DNA from: Burkholderiales bacterium
GTDB lineage: Bacteria; Pseudomonadota; Gammaproteobacteria; Burkholderiales; SG8-41
Reading direction: 5' to 3'
Assembly (NCBI GenBank): GCA_019746155.1
Contig: JAIESJ010000019.1
Location: 1-6,504, forward strand
Length of the DNA: 6,504 nt
The notes under the pieces were generated by a model, which was not told the DNA's origin, searched no databases, and worked only from the letters and a program-made list of their open reading frames with translations. Of this stretch, positions 5,070-6,504 are shown one piece after another (position 1 is the stretch's first letter; the number at the start of each line of letters is the position of its first letter). Position numbers and translations under genes: made by a program.

Positions 5070-6504
5070 GTGCGCAATATCACTCTGAAGCAATGGGTAT
5101 TGGCGGTTCTGTTCCTGCTGATGCCATGGGTTGCAGACGCGGCCGGACTGGGGAGGCTCATCGTTCTGTCATCGCTGGGTCAGCCGCTTAACGCGGAAAT
5201 CGATCTGGTGTCGGTGGAAAAGGATGAACTCGCCGCATTATCCGTGCGTCTTGCATCGCCCGATGCCTACAAGCAGGCAAATCTGCAATACGGCCCGGCG
5301 CTGGCCGGGTTGCGCCTGACCATTGAAAAACGGCCCAACGGCCAGCCTTACATCAAGGTCACATCCACCCGCCCGGTCAACGAGCCTTTCATCGACCTGA
5401 TGGTCGAACTCAGCTGGGCTGCGGGGCGCATCATGCGCGAGTATACCGCGCTCATCGATCCGCCCGGATTCGCGCCGACGCCGGCCGCATCCGCACCGGT
5501 CGCCGTTCCCGAGACCCGTGCTGTGCCGGCACCCCAGGCGCCTGCCGCAGCACCTGCACCTGCACCTTTCAGGAAACCTGCCGCTGCTGCGCCCACGACG
5601 ATGAGCGGCAAGCAATACGGCCCGATCAAGCGTGGTGAAACACTGTTCAAAATCGCCGACAGCGTGAAACCCGAAGGGGTAACGCTAGAGCAGATGCTGG
5701 TCGGCCTCTATCGCAGCAATCCCGATGCGTTCGTCAACAACATGAACCGCATGAAAACCGGCAAGATCCTGCGCCTGCCGGAAAAAGAGGAACTGACGGC
5801 AATGCCGCAGCAGGCGGCGGTCAAGGAAATACATGTGCAGGCGGCCGACTGGAATGCATACCGCCGGAAACTTGCCGATGCCGCCGCTGCGGCACCGGAA
5901 TCACGCACGGCGGCGAGCGGCAAAATCGCGGCCCGGATTGAAGACAAGGCGGCTGCGGGCGAGGCAAAAGACGTCGTGCGGCTGTCCAAGGGCGAGCCGC
6001 CCAAGGGAGCCGGCAGCGCCGCCGGAAAGCCAGGCGGCATGGCGGACCGCCTGCGCGCGCTGGAAGAGGAGGCGGTTGCACGCGAGAAAGCGCTCGCCGA
6101 AGCCAATGAACGTATTGCACAGCTCGAAAAAACCATCAAAGACATGCAGCGTCTGATCGAGATCAAGAGCCCAGGCATGGCGGCTGCTCAACAGCAGGCG
6201 GCGAAACCGCCGGTACAGAAACCGGAAGCGGTGGCTGCGGCCAAGCCGGAGGCTGCACTCAAACCCGGGGCGGAGCCGGCCGCCGGCGCTGTGGCAACAC
6301 CTGCCACCGAGGCAAAGAAGGATGAACCCAAGGCCGCTGCACCGGCCGATAAGCCGGTGGTGGAGGCGAAGCCCGAGCAGCAGCCCCAACCGAAACCGAA
6401 AGTGGTTGCGCTGCCACCGCCGCCCGAGCCCGATCTCATCGACAGCCTATTCGGCGAACCGTTGTATCTTGCAGCGGGCGGGGGCGTGGTTGTGTTGGGT
6501 GGAC
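5070..6504 (+). CDS. fimV: FimV-family polar/pilus assembly protein, N-terminal part (cut by window end)
   Basis: The first 478 codons are present. The start is GTG 5070, with AAGGG at 5058-5062 as ribosome binding site and a stop upstream in frame at 5016. Residues 1-24 form a signal peptide, with a likely cut after VADA. Residues 25-132 are the conserved FimV N-terminal periplasmic domain, including GLGRLIVLSSLGQPLNAEID. A Pro/Ala linker (134-178) leads to a LysM peptidoglycan-binding domain (about 183-237). A coiled coil lies near 325-367, then an Ala/Pro/Lys-rich spacer to about 452. DLIDSLFGEPLYLAAGGGVVVLGG begins the single transmembrane helix, where the window ends. In Pseudomonas, FimV supports type IV pilus secretin assembly and twitching through a cytoplasmic TPR region, which would lie outside this window. 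It follows asd after 237 nt. The family is clear; the exact role in this organism is inferred. Confidence 0.9.
   Translation, partial: MRNITLKQWVLAVLFLLMPWVADAAGLGRLIVLSSLGQPLNAEIDLVSVEKDELAALSVRLASPDAYKQANLQYGPALAGLRLTIEKRPNGQPYIKVTSTRPVNEPFIDLMVELSWAAGRIMREYTALIDPPGFAPTPAASAPVAVPETRAVPAPQAPAAAPAPAPFRKPAAAAPTTMSGKQYGPIKRGETLFKIADSVKPEGVTLEQMLVGLYRSNPDAFVNNMNRMKTGKILRLPEKEELTAMPQQAAVKEIHVQAADWNAYRRKLADAAAAAPESRTAASGKIAARIEDKAAAGEAKDVVRLSKGEPPKGAGSAAGKPGGMADRLRALEEEAVAREKALAEANERIAQLEKTIKDMQRLIEIKSPGMAAAQQQAAKPPVQKPEAVAAAKPEAALKPGAEPAAGAVATPATEAKKDEPKAAAPADKPVVEAKPEQQPQPKPKVVALPPPPEPDLIDSLFGEPLYLAAGGGVVVLGG

Noticed and set aside
5708..6439. Several minus-strand ORFs opposite fimV
   Set aside because: They are Ser/Ala/Gly/Arg-rich shadows of the Ala/Pro/Lys-rich FimV coding strand, which remains open to the window end.

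Overview
The window is GC-rich, at an estimate around 60% G+C. It carries a colinear plus-strand block: the end of a membrane protein gene, leuC, a tiny entericidin-type lipoprotein gene, leuD, leuB, asd, and the first part of fimV. This order, with an entericidin-like gene between leuC and leuD and asd-fimV following, is from memory typical of Betaproteobacteria. The protein sequences fit that group, possibly a Nitrosomonadales-like lineage. I cannot name a genus from the sequence alone.

Layout: 1-101 is the C-terminal tail of an upstream integral membrane protein, possibly an MFS transporter. 102-182 is a short gap with AT-rich candidate -10 elements for leuC. 183-2378 is a tightly packed leuC - lipoprotein - leuD unit with gaps of 11 nt and 1 nt. 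2379-2504 is a conspicuous heptanucleotide repeat region: TGAAGGG units on the left face CCCTTCA units on the right, and together they could fold into a long hairpin. 2505-3569 is leuB. 3570-3680 holds a second, degenerate set of heptamers, an imperfect dyad and an extended -10 element ahead of asd. 3681-4832 is asd. 4833-5069 is a 237-nt intergenic region with a perfect 7-3-7 palindrome, an AT-rich segment and a series of alternating complementary segments. 5070-6504 is fimV, which runs off the window inside its transmembrane segment.

How the genes work together: LeuC and LeuD are the two subunits of isopropylmalate isomerase and LeuB is the following dehydrogenase, so leuC, leuD and leuB give steps two and three of leucine synthesis from 2-isopropylmalate. 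Asd makes aspartate semialdehyde for lysine/diaminopimelate, threonine and methionine. The lipoprotein and FimV are envelope proteins with no known part in these pathways; FimV-family proteins organise polar type IV pilus and twitching functions. All genes look intact except the two cut by the window ends.

I found no convincing undescribed multi-gene system. The most unusual feature is the heptamer repeat family, which brackets leuB in opposite orientations. Next come the symmetric, unassigned DNA elements ahead of asd and fimV.
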